Shown here one piece after another: positions 34,775-43,983 of a stretch of 64,000 nucleotides of DNA. The notes beneath the pieces are model-generated. The model searched no databases. It was not told the DNA's origin and was given only the letters and a program-made list of their open reading frames with translations. The stretch's first letter is position 1; the number at the start of each line of letters is the position of its first letter. A program made the translations under genes and the position numbers. Source of the DNA: Paraflavitalea soli (lineage in GTDB: Bacteria; Bacteroidota; Bacteroidia; Chitinophagales; Chitinophagaceae); the NCBI RefSeq assembly GCF_003555545.1, contig NZ_CP032157.1:5708546-5772545 (forward strand), given 5' to 3'.

Positions 34775-35434
34775 ATGCAATTTGAGAAAATTCATAATAA
34801 AGGACAAGCTCAGTTATTCAGGAACCGGTACCTGGAAATGCTTACAAAAACGCACCCACTGGTTATCTGGTGTATGTACCTCCCTGTTGTTGCCGGCCTG
34901 CCCTGGTATGCAGCTACCAGGTGGCATTTTACCGGATGGGCCATCACACTATTATTTATAGCCGGCATGTTCTTCTGGACCTTCTTTGAATATATGATGC
35001 ACCGATATATATTTCACATGATCGCAGAAAGTCCGCGGGCGCAAAAAGTCATTTATATACTGCATGGCAATCATCACCATTTTCCCCGTGATAAAGAGCG
35101 CTTGTTTATGCCTCCGATACCCAGTCTTATGATAGCATCTTTGATCTTTGGGCTCATATACCTGGCCATGCATCAATACGCCTTCCTGTTTTTTCCCGGC
35201 TTTATATTGGGCTACCTCATTTACGGCAGTATGCATTACGCCATCCACGCCTGGAATCCTCCGTTCAAATGGATGAAATCACTTTGGCGCAATCATCACC
35301 TGCATCACTACAAAGATGAAGAACACGGCTATGGTGTTAGTACTACCCTTTGGGACAGGGTGTTTGGAACCATGTTTGATCTCAAAAAAGAGAAAGAAGA
35401 CAAAGAGAAGGTCGACGGGTTACGATTCAAATGA
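34775..35434 (+). CDS. Sterol desaturase / fatty acid hydroxylase superfamily protein
   Basis: 219 aa with about four membrane helices. The diiron His clusters are complete: HRYIFH, HGNHHHFPRD, HYAIH and HHLHHYKDEEHGYG. The short form resembles fatty acid 2-hydroxylases (FA2H/Scs7-like), which hydroxylate acyl chains of sphingolipids; Bacteroidota make sphingolipids and hydroxylated fatty acids, so that substrate class is plausible but inferred. Follows the desaturase. Its stop codon abuts the stop of the convergent GNAT-like gene with no spacer. Confidence 0.87.
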   Translation: MQFEKIHNKGQAQLFRNRYLEMLTKTHPLVIWCMYLPVVAGLPWYAATRWHFTGWAITLLFIAGMFFWTFFEYMMHRYIFHMIAESPRAQKVIYILHGNHHHFPRDKERLFMPPIPSLMIASLIFGLIYLAMHQYAFLFFPGFILGYLIYGSMHYAIHAWNPPFKWMKSLWRNHHLHHYKDEEHGYGVSTTLWDRVFGTMFDLKKEKEDKEKVDGLRFK

Positions 35435-36556
35435 TCAAAATACTTTCTTATAGGTTCTATGTACTTTATCCAGTTTGGCGCCTGTAGCAGCATGAATGGC
35501 CAGCATTTTCTCGTTAAAATCGCCTACCCAGGCCAATTCCACTCCTTTTACAATACCTTTCGGCACTACTTCCAGCTGTAGCGTACGAATGAGGGCCGAT
35601 TCAATACCATGATTTTGGTATTTCTTTTTGCAACCCATAATAATAATTCGCAGACGATCGATGGTCATCGTATTCTTATACCACAGGAACTTTAATTTGC
35701 CCCAAAGATCTAGCTTTCCGTTCACGTGTTTCAGCACCTGGTTCACATCAGGCATGCACACCACAAATGCAATGGGCTCCTCATTATAATAGGCAAACCA
35801 GATAATCTTTTCGTCCATCACAGGCTTCATCTGGCGCAATGATTCTTTAATAACCCCCATTTCTATGGGCACGAAGTTGTCAAAAGTACTCCAGGCATCA
35901 TTATAGATATCCCTGAAATCCTCCGCATATTTATTGAGCTTACTTTTTTCAAAATGGCGGAATGAATAGCCGGGCTTTTTCATCACCCAATCGGCTATTT
36001 TGGTAAACCGTTCTGTAAAAGGCACCGTAATATCCAGGAAATTAGTAAGCTGGTCATATTCTTTTTCAAATCCATAGGATTCAAAAAACTCCTGGTAATA
36101 GGGAGGGTTGTAATTCATGCCCAGGCTGGGTGGTTTAAAACCCTGGATCAGCAATCCCCAGAATTTATCGTTCTCTCCAAAATTAATGGGACCTTCCATG
36201 GCTTGCATTCCATGGCCCTGCAGCCAGGCTTTAGCTGTATCCAATAATAAGTAAGCGGCTTTCTTATCGTTAATACAATCAAAAAAACCGGTACCACCCG
36301 TAGGTTGGGCATGCTTGTGCGCCTTCTCATAGTTGATAAAAGCAGCAATGCGGCCAATCAGCTGACCGTTATCATCCAACAGCAGCCAGCGCGTACATAT
36401 ACCATGCTCAAAAAACACATTGCGCAAGGGATCAAAAACGGCCTCCACATCATTGTCCAGCGGACTGATCCAGTTGGGATCGTCTTTATAGAGCTTCTTA
36501 GGCAGATCAATGAATTGGCGGGCCGTACGGGGGTTGCTAACCTCAATCAAGTTCAT
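35435..36556 (-). CDS. GNAT-like acyltransferase family protein (YghO-like)
   Basis: 373 aa. Two-part fold: N-terminal region beginning FIDLPKKLYKDDPNWISPL (found in YghO-like proteins) and a GNAT-like C-terminal half with IIMGCKKKYQNHGIESALI, where GNAT proteins bind acyl-CoA (the RxxGxG/A motif is only partly kept as KYQNHG). No signal peptide. Substrate unknown. Homologues are widespread in Bacteroidota and sometimes lie near sphingolipid genes; the neighbouring desaturase and hydroxylase make a lipid acyltransferase role worth considering. Confidence 0.7.
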   Translation of the reverse strand: MNLIEVSNPRTARQFIDLPKKLYKDDPNWISPLDNDVEAVFDPLRNVFFEHGICTRWLLLDDNGQLIGRIAAFINYEKAHKHAQPTGGTGFFDCINDKKAAYLLLDTAKAWLQGHGMQAMEGPINFGENDKFWGLLIQGFKPPSLGMNYNPPYYQEFFESYGFEKEYDQLTNFLDITVPFTERFTKIADWVMKKPGYSFRHFEKSKLNKYAEDFRDIYNDAWSTFDNFVPIEMGVIKESLRQMKPVMDEKIIWFAYYNEEPIAFVVCMPDVNQVLKHVNGKLDLWGKLKFLWYKNTMTIDRLRIIIMGCKKKYQNHGIESALIRTLQLEVVPKGIVKGVELAWVGDFNEKMLAIHAATGAKLDKVHRTYKKVF

Positions 36557-36576
36557 TGGGCGAACTTAGGAATTAT

Positions 36577-36903
36577 TCACCATTTTTCGTCATCGGGAAT
36601 ATCGTTTGGTGCCTTGAACAGGTTCCTGGTATTGATTTTTTCCAGTTGACGCTCTACCATAAGGCCGGCGATCAGCTCACCGGCATTGGTACCCGCTTCC
36701 TGCGTCAAAACCTGCTTTAGGCGGGCCTCACTCACATCAAGCCGGTACAGGAGATTTACCAGCCCGTTGAAATCGGTTTGAATAAGCTGGTTGATGGCCG
36801 CTGCCAACTCCTGCATCCATTCTTCATAACGGGAAACCGGCCGAATGTTAAATTCCGCCGATAGCTGTTGCTGCACCAAGAATATGTTGTCCTGTTCTGA
36901 CAA
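36577..36903 (-). CDS. Conserved small cytosolic protein, unknown
   Basis: 108 aa from a TTG start (MSEQDNIFLVQQQLSAEF); no earlier ATG is available in frame. All-helical and acidic, with no membrane segment. The sequence LIQTDFNGLVNLLYRLDVSEARLK and ELIAGLMVERQLEK resembles a conserved protein of Bacteroidota with no assigned function. Located 20 nt upstream of the GNAT-like gene on the same strand, so probably its operon partner. Confidence 0.75.
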   Translation of the reverse strand: MSEQDNIFLVQQQLSAEFNIRPVSRYEEWMQELAAAINQLIQTDFNGLVNLLYRLDVSEARLKQVLTQEAGTNAGELIAGLMVERQLEKINTRNLFKAPNDIPDDEKW

Positions 36904-36962
36904 ATTGAGTATTTTTAAGTAAGGTCCTCAATTGCAACGGAACCAATCTTATCCGGTAGAAT

Positions 36963-39671
36963 ATGCGTTCTATTGCAGGCCTTATTGTGTTTACCTTATT
37001 CCTATCTATGCACCTCCAGGCACAACGTACCCGTTATGCCAGCCTTAAAGGTACTGTTATTGATTCAGCCAGCCGTCAGCCCGTAGAGGCAGCCACCGTA
37101 TCTGTTTTCCTGATAGCCGATTCTTCCCTCATTACTTATAGCATCACCAACAAAAAAGGAGAGTTCCTGGTCAATGAGATCCCCCAGGCCAAACCCTGCC
37201 GCGTAATGATATCCTATAGCGGCCTCCGCAGCTTTACACAGGACTTTGTTATTTCTCCCGAAACTAAAGAACTAATTATCAATACCGTCCGGTTACGGAA
37301 AGCCTATTCCGAAATGGAAGAAGTCATTGTATCGGCCCAACGGCCACCCGTTATGATCAAAAAAGATACCCTGGAATTCAATGCCGGCTCCTTTAAGACC
37401 CCTGTAAATGGGGTGGTGGAAGACCTGCTCAAACAACTACCTGGCGTGGAAGTAGATGCCGAGGGAAATATTACCGTGAATGGAAAAAAAGTAACCAAGA
37501 TCACCGTGGATGGCAAAGACTTCTTCGCCAGCGATTTCAAGATCACTTCAAAAAACCTTCCCAAGGATATCATTGATAAAGTACAAATTGTTGATTACAA
37601 AACCCGCGAAGCCCAGTTTAATAAAACCACCACGGGCAATGAAGACAAGGCAATTAACCTGACACTCAAAAAAGACAAGAAAAAGGGCGTATTTGGCCGT
37701 GCCAGCGCAGGTTATGGATCGGACAAAAGACATGAATCCGGTGCCAGTGTAAATTATTTCGATGGCCCTCTCCAATTGAATTTTATTGGGTATGCCAATA
37801 ATACCAACCGCATGAGTTTTTCCGGCGGCGATTTTTCCATGGGAAACCCCACCAGCAGCTTTAGCGGAAGGGGCAGCGGTATTACCGAAACCAAAGCCGC
37901 TGGCCTCAACTTCAGCAATGAGTTCAGTAAAAAGCTGCGGATGAATGGAAGTTATTTTTACAGTAACAGCCACATGACCAATGCCACCATCGCCCGGAGA
38001 CAGAATATTTTACCAGATACTACTTTTTTCTACAATTCTGCCACCCGCACCACCAATGACAATGACAACCACCGCCTCAATGTGAATATTGATTACAAAC
38101 CCGATAGTGCTACCGATGTATACGTTAATGCTTATGTCAATACCGGGACAACCACCACTTCTACCAGCAATGATGCGGTTTCCAGCAGTACCAAGGGCGA
38201 TATCATTAATACAGCTGTCAATACTTTTAATGGAAATTCAGATGACAAAAATGGCGGCCTTGAATTTTTCTTTGGTCACCGCCTGAAAAAACGAGGCAGA
38301 AGCTTTACCCTCAGTATGAATTACAACAACACCAATCGCAAGTCCCTGGACGCCAATAAAGGCAATACCGTTTTTTATAAGGCCGACAGCAGCAGCACTG
38401 AAGATATGCTGGATCAACGTAGCAACACAACCGGCAAAAACAATGCATTAAGTCTCTCCGCTTCCTGGACCGAGCCTCTTACCTCCAAATTGAACATCAT
38501 GTTCCTATACAATTATACGAATGGCAGTGGGCACAACGATAAGATCACCAACCGGTATAACCCGCTCACCCGGCAATATGATATACCTGATACATTATAT
38601 AGCAATGCATTCCGGAATCGAAACCTGGCACATACCCCCTATATCTCTTTTAGCTATTACCACGAGAAATTCAATGCATCCATCAGTACCGGCATACAAT
38701 GGCTGGAACAGGAAAACGTTTCTGCCCAGGAAAAGAACTTCCTGGCACAACACTATACCAATCTCTTTCCAACGGCAATTATCGGATACCGCTTTAGCAA
38801 AACCGGCAACATCAACCTAAATTACAATGGACGAACCCAGCAACCAACCATCGACCAGCTACAGCCCATACCCGACAACACCAACACCCTCTACATCAAA
38901 TTAGGTAATCCCGATCTCAAACCATCATTCTATCATAATTTTAACCTCAATCTGCAACAATACGATAGCAAAACCTATTGGAATGGAAGTTTGGGATTCA
39001 GCACAGCTACCAACCAGATTGTAAGTGAAACCTGGTTTGACAGCGTACAATATACCAGGCCTATCAACAGCAATGGCAATTACAACTTTTCATACAATAT
39101 CAATTTCAGCCGCAGCTGGAAAAAGAAAAACTGGTCTTTGCGCCTCACCCTTAGCAACAATGGTATGTACAACCGGAATGCTTCTTTTTCAAACAAACTA
39201 GAGAACATCACAAAATCCTATAGTGTCGCACAACGCATCGGCATCTCCTACACCTTTAAAGAGTTGATCACTTTTATGCCTTCCTTTATTGTTCGCTACA
39301 ATGATACCCGGTATTCGCTTGAACATACACAGCCAACTGAAAACATCACCAAAGCGGTCACACTGAACATGTTTTTGAACTGGCCCAAACGATTTATCCT
39401 CGAAAACAATCTCCAATACAATAATAATAGCCGCACCGCCCCGGGTTTTCCCAAAGGCGTTACCATGTGGAATATGGCGCTTAATTATCAAATGTTCAAA
39501 GACAGGCAATCCACGCTCCGCCTGTCGATCTATGACCTGCTCAAACAAAATACCAGCATTTACCGCTCCATCACACCTACCTATATTGAAGATACCCAGG
39601 TACAGGTACTACAACAGTATTTCCTGGTGAGCTTTATCTATAACCTCAAACAGTTTAGGGCGAAGGGTTAG
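36963..39671 (+). CDS. Outer-membrane beta-barrel protein, TonB-receptor type (first paralogue)
   Basis: 902 aa. Signal peptide (MRSIAGLIVFTLFLSMHLQA), carboxypeptidase-regulatory-like domain at about 25-115 (LKGTVIDSASRQPVEAATV), plug-like domain at about 120-215 (EEVIVSAQRPPVMIKKDTLEF, LPGVEVDAEGNITVNGK), then a large C-terminal barrel of the OMP_b-brl_3 type rich in alternating aromatic strands, ending FLVSFIYNLKQFRAKG. No SusD partner follows, so it is not a classical SusC pair. Ligand unknown. It is a close relative of the next gene, likely a tandem duplication. Divergent from the small hypothetical gene. Confidence 0.9.
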   Translation: MRSIAGLIVFTLFLSMHLQAQRTRYASLKGTVIDSASRQPVEAATVSVFLIADSSLITYSITNKKGEFLVNEIPQAKPCRVMISYSGLRSFTQDFVISPETKELIINTVRLRKAYSEMEEVIVSAQRPPVMIKKDTLEFNAGSFKTPVNGVVEDLLKQLPGVEVDAEGNITVNGKKVTKITVDGKDFFASDFKITSKNLPKDIIDKVQIVDYKTREAQFNKTTTGNEDKAINLTLKKDKKKGVFGRASAGYGSDKRHESGASVNYFDGPLQLNFIGYANNTNRMSFSGGDFSMGNPTSSFSGRGSGITETKAAGLNFSNEFSKKLRMNGSYFYSNSHMTNATIARRQNILPDTTFFYNSATRTTNDNDNHRLNVNIDYKPDSATDVYVNAYVNTGTTTTSTSNDAVSSSTKGDIINTAVNTFNGNSDDKNGGLEFFFGHRLKKRGRSFTLSMNYNNTNRKSLDANKGNTVFYKADSSSTEDMLDQRSNTTGKNNALSLSASWTEPLTSKLNIMFLYNYTNGSGHNDKITNRYNPLTRQYDIPDTLYSNAFRNRNLAHTPYISFSYYHEKFNASISTGIQWLEQENVSAQEKNFLAQHYTNLFPTAIIGYRFSKTGNINLNYNGRTQQPTIDQLQPIPDNTNTLYIKLGNPDLKPSFYHNFNLNLQQYDSKTYWNGSLGFSTATNQIVSETWFDSVQYTRPINSNGNYNFSYNINFSRSWKKKNWSLRLTLSNNGMYNRNASFSNKLENITKSYSVAQRIGISYTFKELITFMPSFIVRYNDTRYSLEHTQPTENITKAVTLNMFLNWPKRFILENNLQYNNNSRTAPGFPKGVTMWNMALNYQMFKDRQSTLRLSIYDLLKQNTSIYRSITPTYIEDTQVQVLQQYFLVSFIYNLKQFRAKG

Positions 39672-39782
39672 TGACCCCCTTAGAGCGAATGGCCATAAAT
39701 AGCTCAAAATCATAGTAAAACTGTCGGCTGTTGGTCGCTTTAACAAAACTTTTAGGCCTTTTTATAAATTAGTCTTGAAGGA

Positions 39783-39820
39783 ATTACGAATGATTCGTAA
39801 TATTACGGAAACTTCGTAAC
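39783..39820 (+). promoter_or_regulatory. Two abutting 19-bp palindromes before the second barrel gene
   Basis: 39783-39801 is ATTACGAATGATTCGTAAT, a perfect palindrome around a central base; 39802-39820 repeats it imperfectly (ATTACGGAA, A, CTTCGTAAC). They touch without a gap and end 8 nt before the ATG at 39829. This is the layout of a dimeric-repressor operator with two sites. No copy lies before the first paralogue. Confidence 0.7.
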
Positions 39821-39828
39821 AAGGACTT

Positions 39829-42621
39829 ATGAGACAACTTTTACTAGCCATTTGCCTCCTCACCGTAGCAACAAGATCAATAGCCCAGGACAAAGGATCC
39901 ATTAAAGGAAAACTGGCAGATTCATCCGGTAAACAAAGCCTTTCACTGGCTACCATTACCGTTTTTAAAGCAAAAGATACTTCCATTATTACTTATCGTT
40001 TAAGCGATCCCCAAGGGGAGTTTAAAGTACCCGGCCTTCCGTTAAATATACCCTGCCGTGTGGTGATCTCCTTTTCCGGCTACCGGGTGGTAAGGAAGGA
40101 GTTTGAGCTCACAGCAGATCAGCCACAGCTGGACCTTGGCACTCTTAAATTAGTGAATGATGCACAATCATTGGAAGAAGTGCTCGTAACTGCCGAACGA
40201 CCGCCGGTAAGCGTAAAAAAAGATACTATTGAATTTAATGCTTCTGCTTTCAAAACCCTGCCTACTGCCCTGGTAGAAGACCTACTGAAAAAACTGCCGG
40301 GTGTGGATGTTGATAAGGACGGCAACATTACCGTCAATGGACGGGCAGTGAACCGGATCATGGTCGATGGAAAAGACTTTTTCGGTGGTGACCCCAAAAT
40401 AGCCAGTCGCAACCTGCCGGCCAATATTATTGACAAGGTACAGGTAGCCGATGACAAAGACCAGCTGGACCAGAATCCGGATATCAACAGAAGTCAGCTG
40501 GGCCAGGTGATCAACCTGAGGCTTAAAAAAAGCATTAAACAGGGATGGTTTGGCAAGGCCTATGCCGGTGCCGGTACAGATGATCGCTACGAAGCAGGCG
40601 GCATTATGAATATGTTTCGTGATACCCTGCAGGTAAGCGTATTGGGCTATACCAATAACCTCAACAGGGCCGGGTTTGGTATTGGAGATGTAATGCAGAC
40701 CGGCGGATTTCAGCGAAGTGGCGTCAACAGCGTATCCATTAATTCTGATGGCGGATTTGCGTTGAATGGTGTTTCCTTTGGAGGCATGGGCCAGGGCATT
40801 GTGAAAAGCACTGGCGGTGGCCTGAACATCAACAATGAGTTTGGTAAAAAGGTGAGCCTCAACATGCAGTATTTCTATGGACAAAACAACACCCGGCTGG
40901 ATCAGCTAAGCAATGTGCAACAATTTTTTAGAGATACAGCCCTCACCACCCGCAGCACTACCCGTCAGGCGTCGGACGAATATACCCATCGCATAGGGGC
41001 AAGTCTGCGCTGGAAGATAGATTCCTTTACTACTTTTCGCTATGCTCCACAGGTAAACATAAAAAAGAACGAGTCCGAACGCCTGTTCAATTCTATAGCA
41101 GGCAGTAATTATGAGCCCCTGCTCAATGAAAGCAACAACAGTCAGCGTGTCAACGGCAATGATATTGGGTATTCCCACAACATCTCCTACAACCGTACAT
41201 TCCGGAAAAAAGACCGGTCATTATACATCGGCCAGGGATTCAACCTATACAGCGGGGAAGACAACCAATTCAACAATATCATTGACACTTTCTATAAAGT
41301 ACCCACCTCCAAACGTACCCTCAACCAGTTGCGCGACCACGATGCCAGGAATTTCCGCGCCAGCCTGTCTTTCAATTACAATGAACCCCTTACCAAATCA
41401 CTGGGCCTTAAGTTCAATGGCAATGCCGAATACTTCAAAGACAATGATGAATTGAATACCTACAACCAGGGAGTATCCGGTGAGGAATATGATGTGTTAA
41501 ACCCTGCCCTGTCAAATGCTGTCAAAAGAAGTGGCACACGTGGCACTATCACTACCCTGCTCAACTGGAAGATCAAAAAATGGAGTATTATGCCTGGCAT
41601 TTCTTATCAGACACTCAACATTGACAATGAATTTGCCAAAAACCCTTCCATTAATCAAAACTTCAATTACCTATTGCCAGCCCTGAATATTAATGTGAAG
41701 GAATGGTCATTCAGCTACAATGTGAATGTACAGGAACCCCGCGCTACCGACCTGCAACCAGTAGTGGACAATACCAATACGCTGTATCAGCAATTGGGAA
41801 ACCCTTCCCTCACTCCCACCAAAGCACATAACCTTGGTCTGTACTACAATAAGTACGATACCAAAAGGGGTATGAATTACAATGTTTATTTTAATGGAAG
41901 TATCAGTGATGATGCTGTGATCAGGGAAAGGACCGTAGATAACAAAGGGGTGCAGATCACCCGGCCCATAAACATTAATGGTATCTGGCGTTTTTCGGCC
42001 AGCACCAACGTGAGCAAGCAATTCAAATTCAAAAGCAATTGGCAACTATCAATACGAGGTAGCTTTTGGGGCGACTACAACCGGAATATAGTGATCGTCA
42101 ACAACAACCGCAGCGAGGTAAAGAACTGGCGCATCACGCCCGGCCTCAATGCATCCTTTAACTTAAAAGATAAGTTTGAATTTAACCAGCGTTACTCCAT
42201 TGGCTGGAACAAAAGCCAATACCAAAGCGATGCCTATCCCGACCTGGAAGTGATTACCCATAACTCCACCTCCGAGGTAATAGTACGGCTACCAAAACAT
42301 TTTGTATGGGAAAGCTCCATCGACTATTTCTATAATCCACAAACAGCACCCGGCGTACGTAAAAGCAACCTGCGGTGGAATGGCGGCATCAATTATATGT
42401 TCCTTAAAGATGATAAAGGACAGCTTAAACTGTCAGTATACGATTTACTGAACCAGAACATCAGCGTGAACCGTGTAACGCGGGAAAACTATATCCAGGA
42501 CAACCAGACCACCATCCTGCGTCGCTATTTCCTGCTCACCTTTACCTACAATATTCGCAGTTTTGGTGCGCCCAAGGGCGGCCAGAAAACCTTCGGCAAG
42601 AATGGCCTTTTTATGTTTTAA
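39829..42621 (+). CDS. Outer-membrane beta-barrel protein, TonB-receptor type (second paralogue)
   Basis: 930 aa with the same order as the preceding gene: signal peptide (MRQLLLAICLLTVATRSIA), carboxypeptidase-regulatory-like domain (IKGKLADSSGKQSLSLATI), plug-like domain (EEVLVTAERPPVSVKKDTIEF, LPGVDVDKDGNITVNGRAV) and barrel ending near YFLLTFTYNIRSFG. The extra C-terminal tail GAPKGGQKTFGKNGLFMF is Gly/Lys-rich and absent from the paralogue. Controlled separately: 157-bp upstream region with two palindromic sites, and its own terminator downstream. Ligand unknown. Confidence 0.9.
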   Translation: MRQLLLAICLLTVATRSIAQDKGSIKGKLADSSGKQSLSLATITVFKAKDTSIITYRLSDPQGEFKVPGLPLNIPCRVVISFSGYRVVRKEFELTADQPQLDLGTLKLVNDAQSLEEVLVTAERPPVSVKKDTIEFNASAFKTLPTALVEDLLKKLPGVDVDKDGNITVNGRAVNRIMVDGKDFFGGDPKIASRNLPANIIDKVQVADDKDQLDQNPDINRSQLGQVINLRLKKSIKQGWFGKAYAGAGTDDRYEAGGIMNMFRDTLQVSVLGYTNNLNRAGFGIGDVMQTGGFQRSGVNSVSINSDGGFALNGVSFGGMGQGIVKSTGGGLNINNEFGKKVSLNMQYFYGQNNTRLDQLSNVQQFFRDTALTTRSTTRQASDEYTHRIGASLRWKIDSFTTFRYAPQVNIKKNESERLFNSIAGSNYEPLLNESNNSQRVNGNDIGYSHNISYNRTFRKKDRSLYIGQGFNLYSGEDNQFNNIIDTFYKVPTSKRTLNQLRDHDARNFRASLSFNYNEPLTKSLGLKFNGNAEYFKDNDELNTYNQGVSGEEYDVLNPALSNAVKRSGTRGTITTLLNWKIKKWSIMPGISYQTLNIDNEFAKNPSINQNFNYLLPALNINVKEWSFSYNVNVQEPRATDLQPVVDNTNTLYQQLGNPSLTPTKAHNLGLYYNKYDTKRGMNYNVYFNGSISDDAVIRERTVDNKGVQITRPININGIWRFSASTNVSKQFKFKSNWQLSIRGSFWGDYNRNIVIVNNNRSEVKNWRITPGLNASFNLKDKFEFNQRYSIGWNKSQYQSDAYPDLEVITHNSTSEVIVRLPKHFVWESSIDYFYNPQTAPGVRKSNLRWNGGINYMFLKDDKGQLKLSVYDLLNQNISVNRVTRENYIQDNQTTILRRYFLLTFTYNIRSFGAPKGGQKTFGKNGLFMF

Positions 42622-42648
42622 CAGATAGATTTTCTCATGAGTCCCTGG

Positions 42649-42678
42649 AGGGTTGGTCTTTATGACCAGCCCTTTTTT
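42649..42678 (+). terminator. Terminator of the second barrel gene
   Basis: Stem AGGGTTGGTC (42649-42658) / GACCAGCCCT (42664-42673) with one G-T pair, loop TTTAT, then TTTTTT to 42678. 27 nt after the stop codon. Confidence 0.85.
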
Positions 42679-42706
42679 ATTGAATGGCTGTAACAGTGAG
42701 AAAAAG

Positions 42707-43162
42707 TTATTTTTTAGGCAAATAGGCAATCAATTCAATTTCCAGTCTGGCATCATGCATATATAGCCGGTTCACCTGCATCCAGGTAGCAGCCGGAAAA
42801 TCGCCTTTATAAAAGGCTTTACGTACCTGGTTATACTGCTTCATGGCCTCCATATCCGTAGTATAGAGATTTTCCTTCACTACATTCTGAAAAGTGGCGC
42901 CATAGTGTTGCAATGTTTTCTCCAATGCCTCATATACCTGTTTAATGCCCTCCGGGTTTACATTCCTGGCTACGGTACCAGATATATAGATCACGTTATC
43001 TATTTTCACGGCCTGCGCATAACCCGCTGTTGTATCCTGCGTGCCGCGCCCCCAGTTGAATTTTTCCTTTTTAATATCGTTATCCTGCCCAATGACATCG
43101 ACAGCCAGGCATAACAGGGCCAGGCAACATACAAAAGCTGTTTTGCAGATCATCTTTTTCAT
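42707..43162 (-). CDS. Exported RidA-like protein lacking the catalytic arginine
   Basis: 151 aa. An N-terminal signal peptide (MKKMICKTAFVCCLALLCLA) precedes a full RidA/YjgF/UK114 fold (IDNVIYISGTVA, EALEKTLQHYGATFQNVVKE, RLEIELIAYLP). In canonical RidA an Arg (E. coli Arg105, within FPARSCVEV) binds the substrate carboxylate; here the aligned segment is FPAATWMQV and position A125 replaces it. The protein therefore should not deaminate 2-aminoacrylate as RidA does, and its export is also unlike cytosolic RidA. Probably a ligand-binding or unrelated periplasmic role. Convergent with the barrel gene. Confidence 0.85.
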   Translation of the reverse strand: MKKMICKTAFVCCLALLCLAVDVIGQDNDIKKEKFNWGRGTQDTTAGYAQAVKIDNVIYISGTVARNVNPEGIKQVYEALEKTLQHYGATFQNVVKENLYTTDMEAMKQYNQVRKAFYKGDFPAATWMQVNRLYMHDARLEIELIAYLPKK

Positions 43163-43172
43163 ATGTAGAGTT

Positions 43173-43952
43173 TTAAAATTTCTCCATCACCCCAAGGCCA
43201 AATAAGGCGAAGTCATATTTGGCCGGATCATTCTTATCCAGCTTCCTTAAATAGCTGGTAAGCTCCAGCGCTGCCAACCAGTCAACCGGTGCACGCTCCA
43301 GCAACTTAAATCTTTTGGCCACCCGCGCTACATGCAAATCTATAGGGCATATCAATTGAGCAGGAGTAAGGGTGGACCAAATGCCAAAATCAACGCCCTG
43401 GTCGTCATTACGCACCATCCAGCGGAGATACATATTCAGCCGCTTGCAGGAAGAGTTCTTTTCGGGCGAAGCAATATGCTTGCGGGTACGGGGAGGTACG
43501 TGCTCCAGCGAGAAAAAATAATGATAGAATCCAATGAGCGCCTGCTCGATGGTCTCATCTCCGGCCGACATCCACTGTGTAAAGGCAGTCTCCAGTGAGG
43601 CGTGTTTTGAATAATGATATTGCAGGAAACTGATAAAATACAACAGGTCAGTTGTATTGAAAGTACGATGCTTAAAGCCTTCCAGCCTGCGCAGATCCTG
43701 CTCCGTGTGCTGTAGTACAAAATCATGCGGTGCATTGTCCATCAACTGCATCAACTCCTTCGACTTCTTAATGATCGTAGTCCGGTTGCCCCAGGCAAAA
43801 ATAGCCGCAAATAGGCCGGCAATCTCAATATCCTGCTTTTTCTGAAAGAGGTGGGGAATACAGATCGGATCAGCCTTGATAAAATCAGGCTGGTTATATT
43901 CGCTGGCTTTTTTATTAAAGAATTCAGACAGGTCTTTCGACTTCCCACTCAT
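43173..43952 (-). CDS. TIGR02757 family protein
   Basis: 259 aa from ATG 43952 (MSGKSKDLSEFFNKKASEYN). The frame extends to 44018 but that would overlap the LysE gene, so the inner ATG is chosen. It contains IAGLFAAIFAWGNRTTIIKKS and LICPIDLHVARVAKRFKLL, hallmarks of TIGR02757, a conserved Bacteroidota family with helix-hairpin-helix DNA-glycosylase-like features. No proven function. Follows the LysE exporter gene by 31 nt on the same strand. Confidence 0.85.
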   Translation of the reverse strand: MSGKSKDLSEFFNKKASEYNQPDFIKADPICIPHLFQKKQDIEIAGLFAAIFAWGNRTTIIKKSKELMQLMDNAPHDFVLQHTEQDLRRLEGFKHRTFNTTDLLYFISFLQYHYSKHASLETAFTQWMSAGDETIEQALIGFYHYFFSLEHVPPRTRKHIASPEKNSSCKRLNMYLRWMVRNDDQGVDFGIWSTLTPAQLICPIDLHVARVAKRFKLLERAPVDWLAALELTSYLRKLDKNDPAKYDFALFGLGVMEKF

Positions 43953-43983
43953 GCTGCAAATATCTGCTTTTGACCGTTCATTC

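Noticed and set aside
35435-36556. Assigning the GNAT-like gene to sphingolipid synthesis
   Set aside because: Only context supports it; the acyl-CoA motif is partly degenerate and no serine palmitoyltransferase gene is in the window.
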